A stretch of 64,000 nt of DNA from contig NZ_JABSQR010000013.1 in the NCBI RefSeq assembly GCF_013215705.1, positions 1 through 64,000 on the forward strand. Reading direction: 5' to 3'. The notes beneath the pieces were generated by a model. That model saw only the letters and a program-made list of their open reading frames with translations. It made no database searches and was not told where the DNA came from. The stretch comes from Moritella sp. (GTDB lineage: Bacteria > Pseudomonadota > Gammaproteobacteria > Enterobacterales > Moritellaceae). Position 1 is the first letter of the stretch, and each line of letters begins with the position of its first letter. This document shows positions 51,741 through 59,761 of the stretch, one piece after another. The position numbers and the translations under genes are program-made.

Positions 51741-52958
51741 ATGACCATCCATAACACACCTAACAACCCCAATCCCATCACCACCAAGAAATTCAAATTC
51801 ACCAATGCCAATCTAAAATCCCTACCATCCAATCCTGCAAATTCATCATCAACAGAACTAGAAGTATCTGATACCGAAATCATCGGCTTGAAATGCCTAT
51901 CCGGTAAAACAGGTAATAAACGATTTCTATTACGCTATAAATTTAACAGCCGTAAATGCAGTATCACCATCTGCAGATTCCCTGATATTGATATTAACCA
52001 AGCCAGAAAAGTAGCGCGTAAGTATAAAGGTATGATCGCTGATGGTGTTGACCCTAAAGCGCAACGTGACAATGCTACTGAGTACCCAACAGTTAAATCA
52101 TTCTTCTACGATACCTACTTACCACTGGCAAAGCGCAGAAAGAAAACATGGAGTATTGATGAGAAGCGATTCCGTAAACACTGTAATGCTATTGCCAATA
52201 TCAAATATAACGAGCTAACAGTTAGCCATGTAATGAAGCTCCACTTAACCATGAGTGAAACTAAATACAAGGATGAACTATACGCACCAGCCAGTTGTAA
52301 CCGTGTATTAGCCTTGCTCAAAACAATGGGTAAGTTGGCGCATAGTATGCTTGATATAATCAATGTGGCCGATAGGGTGTCGTTACTGCCCGAGAATAAC
52401 GCTCGTACTAGATACTGTGATATTGATGAAACTAAACGTATCATCAAAGCTGCTAGAGCCTATCCTCAGAAAAGCATTGGTAACTTCATTGCATTGCTAC
52501 ATTTGATTGGCTGTCGAGAAGGAGAGCTACGTTTCAGAACCCACTCTGATATTAGCTACGAGAAACGCACTCTCACTATCCCTCGCACAAAGAATGGTAC
52601 TTATCACATTATTTATCTATCCGACCTCATGATAGAGATCCTGCAAGCTATCCCTAAAATCTCGGGCAATAATTACGTATTTCCAGCACCACATAAAAAG
52701 GGCAAACCAATCGGTGCGCCTCGTTACTCTTTCGATATTATTAAACGAATAGCAAAGATAGATAATCCTGATGAAGTGTTATTACACACCGCTCGTCATT
52801 CGGTAGCGAGTAACCTGATCTCTAACGGTGTTGATATCAGTGCTGTTCAGAAATTATTAAATCATAGAGACATATCTAGCACCTTACGTTATGCAAAATT
52901 AAGCGAAGGTAAACAACGTGAAACCGCATCGATGATATCGAGTATGGTAGGAGGTTAA
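51741..52958 (+). CDS. P4-type tyrosine integrase
   Basis: A 405-residue integrase. The N-terminal arm-binding domain has the DUF4102 style (FPDIDINQARKVARKYKGMIADGVDPKAQRD). Catalytic residues: Arg in LIGCREGELRF (about 253), HTARH as HxxR (about 348), NHRD for the LGH region and Tyr in STLRYAKLS (about 383). Integrases of this type use tRNA 3' ends, in agreement with the tRNA-Leu site 1.3 kb away. Confidence 0.92.
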   Translation: MTIHNTPNNPNPITTKKFKFTNANLKSLPSNPANSSSTELEVSDTEIIGLKCLSGKTGNKRFLLRYKFNSRKCSITICRFPDIDINQARKVARKYKGMIADGVDPKAQRDNATEYPTVKSFFYDTYLPLAKRRKKTWSIDEKRFRKHCNAIANIKYNELTVSHVMKLHLTMSETKYKDELYAPASCNRVLALLKTMGKLAHSMLDIINVADRVSLLPENNARTRYCDIDETKRIIKAARAYPQKSIGNFIALLHLIGCREGELRFRTHSDISYEKRTLTIPRTKNGTYHIIYLSDLMIEILQAIPKISGNNYVFPAPHKKGKPIGAPRYSFDIIKRIAKIDNPDEVLLHTARHSVASNLISNGVDISAVQKLLNHRDISSTLRYAKLSEGKQRETASMISSMVGG

Positions 52959-53033
52959 TAGCGTAATAAAGCAAGGCTTAATTATATATAAATATCATGA
53001 CTATTGATTGTTAACCTATGGAGAATACAACCA

Positions 53034-53414
53034 ATGAAAGTGATTAAGAACTTCAACCTTGTTAATGAGCTAACCCTGCCTGAACAAGTTAAAACCGCAT
53101 TACATTCTGAGCTAATCATCCCGTTTGATGGTTGCTTAGATGCAACTGCTGACTTCTGGAATGAATACGATACCTTTCTTATTCTGCTAGAAGAGGGTGA
53201 TGTTGATAGTTCGTTGAGTGAAGCCGAGGATAATATCCAATATTTCATTCAACGCGTGATAGATAACCCTGAGTTTGTCGTGTTGTTGAATGATGATACC
53301 TGTCCATATCTATTGGCGTTATCAGTCATTACCGATGCAGGTGGTGGTTGCTATCTATTAGCACCATTAACATCTAAAACAACTGCTGCCACGACATTAA
53401 GCAAGGTGCTTTAA
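53034..53414 (+). CDS. Acidic island protein, 126 aa
   Basis: Start at ATG 53034, with GGAG at 53020-53023; the frame opens at 53004. The 126-residue acidic protein (LILLEEGDVDSSLSEAEDNIQYF) is unrecognised. It is followed by two more genes of similar style, possibly one transcription unit. Confidence 0.5.
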   Translation: MKVIKNFNLVNELTLPEQVKTALHSELIIPFDGCLDATADFWNEYDTFLILLEEGDVDSSLSEAEDNIQYFIQRVIDNPEFVVLLNDDTCPYLLALSVITDAGGGCYLLAPLTSKTTAATTLSKVL

Positions 53415-53472
53415 CCTGCAATAACTACCTATATTACCAATCTAATTACCCATCATTATTTAAGGATTTTCT

Positions 53473-54069
53473 ATGAGCCGTAAAACTAACAACACCAATA
53501 AAGCTGCCGATGTAAAAGTTGAAGACAACAATGTTGATACCACTGTTGTAGTTGATGATACTAATGTCGATAACACATCAGTTGAATTAACCAATGAACA
53601 AGTAAGTGATGTACCAACAGATAAAGTTGTTGAAGATAAGCCAACTAGTAAGAAGGCACTAGCTGAAGATAAACATGACCATTTCAGCAATATTGTATTA
53701 TCAGGTAAAGGTAAGAAACTAAGTCCTAAAACAACTAACCATGTTTTCTTTGATGTGGCAGAGCATGATGAAGAAGGCGAGTTGTATATCCGACTTAGCG
53801 GCAATGAAGGTGGTGGGTTGCATTCTAAAGAATGGATTAACTTGTCTAAGTTGTTTGCCATCCTGGATGAGCAAGTTGATAAGCCATTTAAAAGTACCGC
53901 ACTTAAACCTGCATTTAAAGGTGCTAGTGCCAATAATGCTGGCTTCCTTGCTGGTGTATTACGCAGTGATGATATTGGTTTGATTATTCAATCTGGCACT
54001 AGCGTATTTCTTCATGTATTAGCTGCTGACTATGAGGATAAGAAAGCCAAGTTGTTAGCATTAACTTAA
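53473..54069 (+). CDS. Island protein with acidic disordered N-terminus
   Basis: A 198-residue protein. Residues 1-75 are Asp/Val/Asn/Thr-rich and likely disordered; residues about 76-198 form a compact domain (KTTNHVFFDVAEHDEEGELYIRLSGNEGGGLHS) ending in LLALT. No family recognised; a DNA- or ligand-mimicking acidic tail is possible but speculative. Confidence 0.5.
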   Translation: MSRKTNNTNKAADVKVEDNNVDTTVVVDDTNVDNTSVELTNEQVSDVPTDKVVEDKPTSKKALAEDKHDHFSNIVLSGKGKKLSPKTTNHVFFDVAEHDEEGELYIRLSGNEGGGLHSKEWINLSKLFAILDEQVDKPFKSTALKPAFKGASANNAGFLAGVLRSDDIGLIIQSGTSVFLHVLAADYEDKKAKLLALT

Positions 54070-54148
54070 TCCACGCTGCTAATTCACCACTTACATACCT
54101 CAGAACCTCACTAAACCTAATCCCGCAAACTTACTAACGGAACTCATT

Positions 54149-54571
54149 ATGAAACTGGACTTTGATTCGGATAGCTTCCTCGTGCCTGTAACACCAGACC
54201 TGATGAACTTACTTGCCAAGATTGCCCAAGAACAAGACATACCAACAGGTACTAGCACCATCGTATTTAACTTTAGAGATAGTGCTTACAACAGTGAAGA
54301 TGGTGGTTTTCATCCTGTTGAAATTAGTATCACAAGCCATAACGGACTGTGGCAATTTGATTACATCACCTCGTTCAGTTACCAAGGCTATCACTACCCT
54401 GAGTTGGCTAAAGAAATTGATTTCGATATGCGTAATGGAACTGGCATGGTGTATCCATTATCGATGCGCTCTTTACATGAAGTTATGGATTTCTATCCAA
54501 CGTGGGAGATGAACTTTATTGAGTATCAAGATTTTGGTGCATTTGATGAAGTTAAAATCAGCACGTTTTAG
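54149..54571 (+). CDS. DUF2787-family protein
   Basis: A 140-residue protein resembling DUF2787, common in Vibrionaceae islands: FHPVEISITSHNGLWQFDYITSFSYQG, then YPELAKEIDFDMRNGTG (the PELxKExDFD block). Function unknown. It ends the first gene group of the island. Confidence 0.7.
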   Translation: MKLDFDSDSFLVPVTPDLMNLLAKIAQEQDIPTGTSTIVFNFRDSAYNSEDGGFHPVEISITSHNGLWQFDYITSFSYQGYHYPELAKEIDFDMRNGTGMVYPLSMRSLHEVMDFYPTWEMNFIEYQDFGAFDEVKISTF

Positions 54572-55229
54572 CCAATAAAAAATAAGCCGTAATAGTGTTT
54601 TAACTTGTCTGTACCAAGGTCAGAAAAAAGTCACGTTATGGACAGGAGGAGAAGTAACAACTTAGCAGGTTTAATCAGGCAGTACCCATCGTGTCTTACG
54701 CAGTAAGGTGTGATGGGTATTGCCATACTATCTTATGATTTTTTAGCAAAGGATACTTAATCCTTTTACAGAAAACGGCTGTTTCAGTTGGTAATGGTTG
54801 ATGCTTAATGAAGTAAAAAATACTATCGAAAATAATCACCCCATTGCTCGATAGGCAATAGGGTAGGTGGCTTAAATTAATGTAATTGGGGTAATGAAAC
54901 ATTAAAAATTAGAACAGTAATTTACTGATGAAAATCTAATATATATCCCTATATATTAAACCTGCTAAAGCGCAGTTATTATTATGTTTAGTAACTACGG
55001 GTGAAAAACAAGCCCATTTTGAACCTTTCGATAACCCGTATCGGTTTACAGGTGGATGAATTTTAAGTATCTGGTTAGCTTATATCAGCAACTTTGATTT
55101 TAGCTAACTATGTCAATTTAAAGTAGGTTCTACCCAGCACTGAAGTTAAAAACCAACAGTATGCAAAATAAGATAATAAAGTTTAGCTGTGATTTATATC
55201 GGACTAACACCAACCTTAAACTTACAGCG
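54572..55229. other. Non-coding gap with a large hairpin
   Basis: 658 bp without a convincing gene. TACCCATCGTGTCTTAC (54685-54701) and GTAAGGTGTGATGGGTA (54705-54721) form a 17-bp near-perfect stem, a terminator or structured RNA. A minus-strand frame over 54696-54902 covers part of this hairpin and is not credible as a gene. Confidence 0.5.
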
Positions 55230-56111
55230 TTACATCATCTTGACGCGCTCTAATGACGCGTACAAATCGCGGATAAGTTCATGCTTTAGACTCACTGGTG
55301 ATAACACTTCAACATGGGGCATCCAAGCCTTCAAAATAGGAATTACATCGTGTAATCGTGTTACCTGACTGCTAATCAGCAATGAACCATCATCCATTTC
55401 TTTCAACACCTGAATGTTAGGCAGTAAATCACCATCAAGAAAGCGAGAGGCCACATGAGCATCAACTTGGATTAATACATCTGACTTGTCGATTGATAAC
55501 CACTGCATTCCCTGCCTAATGATTTCATCTTGGATATTAGCTTGCTGTTTATATTTATCGTCACTGAGTTGAAACTGTGAAATATAGGCAATTCTGAATG
55601 AATGTAGGTTGCTGTGATAGACAGCTGCGAGATACCAGATACCTCTGTCATTCACTAAGCGGTAGGGCTGAACCTGTTCAAGTAATTTACCTTTATATGT
55701 AAACGAAATCTGTCGCTGTGAGCTAATAGCACTAGCCAATACATCAAACAAATCAGTAAAACTTGAGACATCCTCAATACGTACATTCTTGAATAGGAAC
55801 GTTGGCATATCATTGGTCTCCCAGTTGTTCATGTTGAGCTTAATCGGGATGAATGATTCTAATCCAGTGTTCTGTATTAGCTTATTCATGTTATTTGATG
55901 ATTGCTGTCTAACACTGCTCATATCAAGAAAGTAGCAACCATCTTCACGAATCAAAGGCAGATAGGATAGCCTTTCAAAGTCACGCCATATCGTTCTTTC
56001 ATGGACATTAAATTCAGCTTCCAAATCTTTTAGGTATAAGTGCTCTCCCGCATTTAAACGGGCAAGGATAGTACCTAATCGCTTGGCTAATTTCTCATTC
56101 TTACTTTTCAT
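55230..56111 (-). CDS. WYL-domain transcriptional regulator
   Basis: A 293-residue regulator. Residues about 8-65 are a winged helix (LKDLEAEFNVHERTIWRDFERL), residues about 125-200 the WYL domain (RQISFTYKG, QPYRLVNDRGIWYLAAV, HSFRIAYISQF), then a C-terminal WCX-like extension. Such proteins (for example BrxR, CapW) repress defence operons and sense nucleic acid ligands. Two repeated TGTCAGTC sites lie directly upstream, between it and the divergent small-gene run starting at 56332. Confidence 0.85.
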   Translation of the reverse strand: MKSKNEKLAKRLGTILARLNAGEHLYLKDLEAEFNVHERTIWRDFERLSYLPLIREDGCYFLDMSSVRQQSSNNMNKLIQNTGLESFIPIKLNMNNWETNDMPTFLFKNVRIEDVSSFTDLFDVLASAISSQRQISFTYKGKLLEQVQPYRLVNDRGIWYLAAVYHSNLHSFRIAYISQFQLSDDKYKQQANIQDEIIRQGMQWLSIDKSDVLIQVDAHVASRFLDGDLLPNIQVLKEMDDGSLLISSQVTRLHDVIPILKAWMPHVEVLSPVSLKHELIRDLYASLERVKMM

Positions 56112-56144
56112 TTAACTAGATTAAACCGCTGTACTGGCAGGTGG

Positions 56145-56275
56145 TGTCAGTCGTTATTATTTCCAGTACAAATCCATCAGGTTAGCGGTATTGCTATAGC
56201 TTTCATCGAGTAGAAGCCACAAGGCTTATAACGATAATCAACAATTTATTCTGTGACTGACACAACCTGTCAGTC
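56145..56275. promoter_or_regulatory. Candidate operators of the WYL regulator
   Basis: A perfect inverted repeat GACTGACA-N5-TGTCAGTC lies at 56255-56275. A second TGTCAGTC half at 56145-56152 with an imperfect partner (ACTGGCAG at about 56133-56140) lies near the WYL start codon. The pair brackets the divergent promoter region, as for autoregulated BrxR/CapW-type genes. Confidence 0.7.
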
Positions 56276-56331
56276 GAGCATTTCATAATACCCATCAATT
56301 GATTTAAATATTAAAACAAAGGAAAACCTAA

Positions 56332-56619
56332 ATGAAAAAACAGCTTAAAAAATCAATCCAATTACTAACTCTATGTTGCCTATTTTCATCAACTACGGCA
56401 TTAGCTGGCGGCACTATGGGCGGTAATCCGGGCGACCTTTCTAAGATGAAACCGTTATTAGAAGCAAACTGGAATGGTAAGTCAGGCATCCAACATACAT
56501 CTTCGTATGGTGTGATTGTTCAATGGAAAGCTGATGTGTGCGGCACGTTAAATGGTCACATCACTGATACAACCAAATGCACTAAAACGATAAACGTAGT
56601 TAATTCAACTAATCAATAA
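56332..56619 (+). CDS. Small secreted protein with two cysteines
   Basis: A 95-residue protein with a clear signal peptide (KKSIQLLTLCCLFSSTTALA, cleavage near residue 25). The mature part is short, Gly-rich at its start (GGTMGGNPGDL), with Cys 75 and Cys 87 that may form a disulfide. AAAGGAAAA precedes the ATG. Target unknown; the first gene opposite the WYL regulator. Confidence 0.55.
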   Translation: MKKQLKKSIQLLTLCCLFSSTTALAGGTMGGNPGDLSKMKPLLEANWNGKSGIQHTSSYGVIVQWKADVCGTLNGHITDTTKCTKTINVVNSTNQ

Positions 56620-56635
56620 ACACTAATAGGGAAAT

Positions 56636-56740
56636 ATGATGACAATCAAAAAAATATTAACAGTAGTAACAACATGTCCAGCCTGTGGTCAACGTGCTTA
56701 CGATGATGGTAGCTGCCAAGTCTGCGGTCATTCTCACTAA
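56636..56740 (+). CDS. Tiny zinc-ribbon protein, 34 aa
   Basis: MMTIKKIL then CPACGQRAYDDGSCQVCGH: two CxxC knuckles 10 residues apart, a complete minimal zinc ribbon. TAGGGAAAT gives a weak Shine-Dalgarno. It sits 16 bases after the secreted protein gene. Such tiny ribbons may bind nucleic acid or protein; role unknown. Confidence 0.55.
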   Translation: MMTIKKILTVVTTCPACGQRAYDDGSCQVCGHSH

Positions 56741-56756
56741 TCAGGAACGAGCTAAC

Positions 56757-56918
56757 ATGTCATTATTTAAAAAGTTGAGTAGTAACTTAAAGCTATGGAC
56801 TTGCCATAAATGTAATAAGAAAACAGAAGTTACTGGTGGTACATCATGTAACAAATGCGGTAAGTGGGTATGTAATTCACATAAAGCATCTGGTGGAGTC
56901 TGTAAGGGCGGTTGCTAG
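56757..56918 (+). CDS. Small Cys-rich zinc-binding protein, 53 aa
   Basis: Starts at ATG 56757 after AGGA; the frame opens earlier at 56685 but overlaps the previous gene. Four Cys in CHKCNKK...CNKCGKWVC and further CNSH and CKGGC make at least one zinc site. Co-transcribed with its neighbours by spacing (16 bases). Unrecognised family. Confidence 0.55.
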   Translation: MSLFKKLSSNLKLWTCHKCNKKTEVTGGTSCNKCGKWVCNSHKASGGVCKGGC

Positions 56919-56949
56919 CCTAAATTTAATAAATAACAACACTTAACAC

Positions 56950-56982
56950 AGCGCCATATCAGCAATGATATGGCGCTTTTTT
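56950..56982 (+). terminator. Rho-independent terminator
   Basis: AGCGCCATATCA, loop GCAA, TGATATGGCGCT, then a T-run: a 12-bp perfect stem. Confidence 0.92.
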
Positions 56983-57008
56983 ATATCTGAAACAAAGAAG
57001 GAAATATT

Positions 57009-57095
57009 ATGCCTGTTGCAGCTTTTTCCAATCCAATATTTGGTATTGGATTCATCATCGGCTATGCCATCTATAAAGAATTAAACAAGGAGTAA
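57009..57095 (+). CDS. Membrane micropeptide, 28 aa
   Basis: MPVAAFSNPIFGIGFIIGYA... ends in YKELNKE: one hydrophobic helix and a charged tail. AAGGAAATATT precedes the ATG. The next micropeptide gene begins 4 bases later and its Shine-Dalgarno lies in this gene's last codons. Confidence 0.45.
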   Translation: MPVAAFSNPIFGIGFIIGYAIYKELNKE

Positions 57096-57099
57096 CACC

Positions 57100-57204
57100 A
57101 TGCCATTACCATTGATTTACTTAGGATGTGGACTGATTTCGGGGTTCTTATTTGCCGCGAATGAAACTAAGATTACAAGTAACTATAAATCTAAACGTGC
57201 TTAA
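57100..57204 (+). CDS. Membrane micropeptide, 34 aa
   Basis: MPLPLIYLGCGLISGFLFAA then a polar basic tail (NETKITSNYKSKRA). AAGGAG (57087-57092) is an excellent Shine-Dalgarno, which supports a real gene. The pair with the previous micropeptide is translationally linked. A strong terminator follows. Confidence 0.5.
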   Translation: MPLPLIYLGCGLISGFLFAANETKITSNYKSKRA

Positions 57205-57243
57205 TGAACATTGTATCTGTTTGGATATTATGACGTAATGAAA

Positions 57244-57288
57244 AAAGTCATTTCCCAGTCGGATTTGGGAAATGACTTTATTTTTTTT
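57244..57288 (+). terminator. Rho-independent terminator
   Basis: AAAGTCATTTCCCA, loop, TGGGAAATGACTTT, then TATTTTTTTT: a 14-bp perfect stem 40 bases after the micropeptide genes. Confidence 0.93.
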
Positions 57289-57423
57289 CTAGGTGATTCT
57301 ATTAATATAAGGGGTCGTTGCTTAACTTCGTTAACCCCCTCACCCCTTATATTAATGCCTATATTAGTGAATAAATTACCCACTAATACAGACATACCAA
57401 TAAATCACACTCAATACCCGCTA

Positions 57424-57678
57424 TCAACCATCACCTCTGATTTTAGCAACAGTGTAATCAAACTCTTCAATAACCTTACGACAGCCCCAGTTAGGTTTAT
57501 TAGATAAACATACGATGAAGTGAGCGCGGATCCCACAGATATCTGGTATAGCGCCGTGCATCATTTCAATGTCATGTGCGATGGCATCAAATTCTGAGAT
57601 TCTAGCTGCTTTTCCTTGATTGGCCTTTAAAATTACACGCGCCTTAAATTTTTCAACAAATAAATTAAATGTACTCAT
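57424..57678 (-). CDS. Island protein of unknown function, 84 aa
   Basis: An 84-residue basic protein on the minus strand with AGGAAATACAAA before the ATG. ARISEFDAIAHDIEMMHGAIPDICGIRAHFIVCLSN is its most regular part. Unrecognised. It is isolated between the micropeptide terminator and the non-coding region with long inverted repeats. Confidence 0.45.
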   Translation of the reverse strand: MSTFNLFVEKFKARVILKANQGKAARISEFDAIAHDIEMMHGAIPDICGIRAHFIVCLSNKPNWGCRKVIEEFDYTVAKIRGDG

Positions 57679-57866
57679 TTTGTATTTCCTGTATGTATGG
57701 AATAGCCTTTTCGATGAAAGGTTATGATTATTAAAATTATATTAATTTTTTGTTGATTCCATTTCGTATAAAAATCGGGGTTTAGACTCGTTTATCTGCG
57801 CTGGAATGAATGGGGTAGCGCAAGAGGTGTTAATGCAAGCCCTTGTTTTAACTTCGTTAAACCCAA

Positions 57867-58199
57867 GGTCTTAGATATTTATATGGGTAAGAGATAATGC
57901 GCAACCTCATCCAGTGATATTAAACCAGTAATCAAGAACCTTAATTCATCACGAATACCAGAACTTACCCATCATATTAGAGCGCTTAATTTTCACTGGT
58001 TTTATTAGCCATCAAGATACAACCCAACTATCCCCACCAGATTAAGCAGTGATAAATCATAAAAGAATCTCAGACCTAATTTGTCACGAGTAATCGGGTA
58101 AGCAATCTCTGCGCAACTATCAATGCTTAAAATCAGGAGGGTAAATGTAATCTTGAATGGGATGCGCAATATCTCTTACCCATATGAATATCTAAGACC
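57867..58199. repeat. 40-bp inverted repeats 253 bp apart
   Basis: GGTCTTAGATATTTATATGG (from 57867, continuing GTAAGAGATAATGCGC) is the near-perfect complement of 58160-58199, with about three mismatches in 40. The bases between carry a second, weaker internal copy. Candidates are a mini-transposable remnant, an origin structure or a long hairpin RNA. Confidence 0.75.
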
Positions 58200-58269
58200 A
58201 ACCTCTCAGCCCTTTTACCACGGGGGTTCTATCATCGACCACTGTGCGCAGAGTAGGCAATAAAATCGC

Positions 58270-58391
58270 AATGATTAACAGGTTCGGTTATTTTTTCGTA
58301 ATAGATAAAACGCATAAAGCCTTACAAGATAGGGCATTTGATAAGGTGTGTGATTAGCACGTAGGGGATAGATAACAAGTAACACACACAT
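58270..58391 (-). pseudogene. Fragment of the left-end gene family
   Basis: From ATG 58391, MCVLLVIYPLRANHTP then a diverged stretch and YLLRKNN match the 115-residue protein encoded at 50625-50972. The C-terminal half is missing. It marks an old element junction inside the island. Confidence 0.6.
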
Positions 58392-58859
58392 GGCTTACTA
58401 TAATGGCGCTACATAGTTTTAATTATAGTCATTAAGCTGTTGTTATAAAATGATTCAAGGCTAAATTTCCCATCCTGATAGTGTCTTTGATATTACACAT
58501 ATGATAACCGCCATAATTAAATTAAGAATAACGGCAATGTATCCCTTGCTACAATCAAGTTCTGAAATTTAGAGTAAGTATCTGATTTGGAGTTAAGTAT
58601 CGGGTTAAGGCTAAACTATTACCCGGGTAATATAGTTATAAAATTCATCATCAAATGTTCTTGTATAATTCTGTGACATGCTTACCGGCACTGAATAAAG
58701 CTGAATAACAAGGCTAACTTCTCCCCATCCTCTTAACCCTCGAATTGTGAATACCCTCGGTATAATCTGTTTCAGTGCCTGCCTGTGGTGCTCAACAGGG
58801 TGATCGCGTTGTGGTTCTAGTCCAAAATTTATTTGTGAACGTGTGACAAAACTTGGCGA

Positions 58860-58873
58860 GTGATTCGAATCAC
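58860..58873. promoter_or_regulatory. 14-bp palindrome upstream of 89-aa gene
   Basis: GTGATTCGAATCAC, a perfect palindrome 35 bases before the ATG at 58909, in operator position. Confidence 0.45.
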
Positions 58874-58908
58874 TGTAAGTGCTTAATTAGGTGTGTCACT
58901 GAGCGACA

Positions 58909-59178
58909 ATGTTCCATAACGATACTCTATACCCATCAGCTCGTCACTTGTTACTGGCGAATCCTGAACTGGTTGCTGGTGGTAATATTGATAATATGGT
59001 TGCATCATTGAATCAACAAGCCCGTAGAGCGAAGGCTAAGGATGGAAATCAGTGGCTCTCGTTGAATGAAGTTAGTGTGAAACTGGGCGTTGATAAGCTG
59101 TGGTACATGGATGAATTTGGTGCTTGGGTTGATACGGTGAGTAATGCTGGAATGGCTGAGATGTTTTACTGTTATTAG
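58909..59178 (+). CDS. Island protein of unknown function, 89 aa
   Basis: An 89-residue helical protein (LNQQARRAKAKDGNQWLSLNEVSVKLGVDKLWYMDEFGAWV) whose middle could be a helix-turn-helix, though it is not a clear match. A perfect palindrome lies upstream. It precedes the GapS6-like genes by ~250 bp of AT-rich DNA in which I see nothing else. Confidence 0.4.
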   Translation: MFHNDTLYPSARHLLLANPELVAGGNIDNMVASLNQQARRAKAKDGNQWLSLNEVSVKLGVDKLWYMDEFGAWVDTVSNAGMAEMFYCY

Positions 59179-59432
59179 TTGTGATGCCTTTGTTTTTTTA
59201 TCTACAGATTGTTATTCAAATAAATTTAACCAATTTTGATGTCTGTGGTATGGAGTTTGTGATTATTCACTGAGCTTAAACACGCTGTATTTTCGATTGC
59301 TTAGTCTTAGTTCTGTGAAGCTGATGTATTAATAATGTTAAAGATCAATAAAATCAGTTGAATATGAGTGTAAAGTAGACCATTGTTATCAACCTAGTGT
59401 GTTGTTAACAAGTAGAAAATAAAGAGGTTAGT

Positions 59433-59759
59433 ATGAATTTTTTGAGTAGTACAATTCTATCAGGAATACTCTATGATGGATTTAAAACTGGGGCTAAGTT
59501 AACGGTTTCTTTTCTTAAAGAGAACTTGCAAGGATGGCTGTTTGATGACGCCATGCTGGAGCAACTGGCTAGAAACTTACAAGCTCTAGAGTTAGAAGAA
59601 TTAGCTGACTATAGAATTGAAAAAAAAATAAATGAGTCTCCTGAAATTTTAGAATGTATACGGGAAATAAAATCTAATCAGAATATTGACTCAGTGATAC
59701 AGAGCCATACAGGATCTGGAGATAACGTTGTGGGTAACAAAACTGTAAATAATAATTAA
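59433..59759 (+). CDS. GapS6a-like small protein
   Basis: A 108-residue protein with AAAGAGGT as Shine-Dalgarno. A hydrophobic/amphipathic start (FLSSTILSGILYDGFKTGAKL) leads to a helical body, then a C-terminal tail HTGSGDNVVGNKTVNNN (about residues 92-108). The same HTGxGDNV block occurs near the N-terminus of the very large protein encoded 2 bases downstream. Small-plus-giant gene pairs of this kind are annotated as GapS6a/GapS6b, an anti-phage system from Vibrio mobile islands; I assign it from memory of size and order and could not test it. Confidence 0.5.
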   Translation: MNFLSSTILSGILYDGFKTGAKLTVSFLKENLQGWLFDDAMLEQLARNLQALELEELADYRIEKKINESPEILECIREIKSNQNIDSVIQSHTGSGDNVVGNKTVNNN

Positions 59760-59761
59760 TT

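Larger units (their letters stand above)
57679..58908. other. Long non-coding region with inverted repeats
   Basis: 1.2 kb without an intact gene. It holds a 40-bp inverted repeat (57867-57906 and 58160-58199), a third shorter related segment near 58095-58113 (GGGTAAG...TGCGCAAC), a degenerate copy of the left-end gene (to 58391) and a perfect palindrome at 58860. A structural or replication role is possible. Confidence 0.5.

Noticed and set aside
54696-54902. Minus-strand 68-residue frame
   Set aside because: It partly lies in a 17-bp stem hairpin, has no ribosome site that I can see and no recognisable sequence.
57211-57507. Plus-strand 98-residue frame
   Set aside because: It spans a perfect terminator hairpin and overlaps the opposite-strand 84-residue gene.
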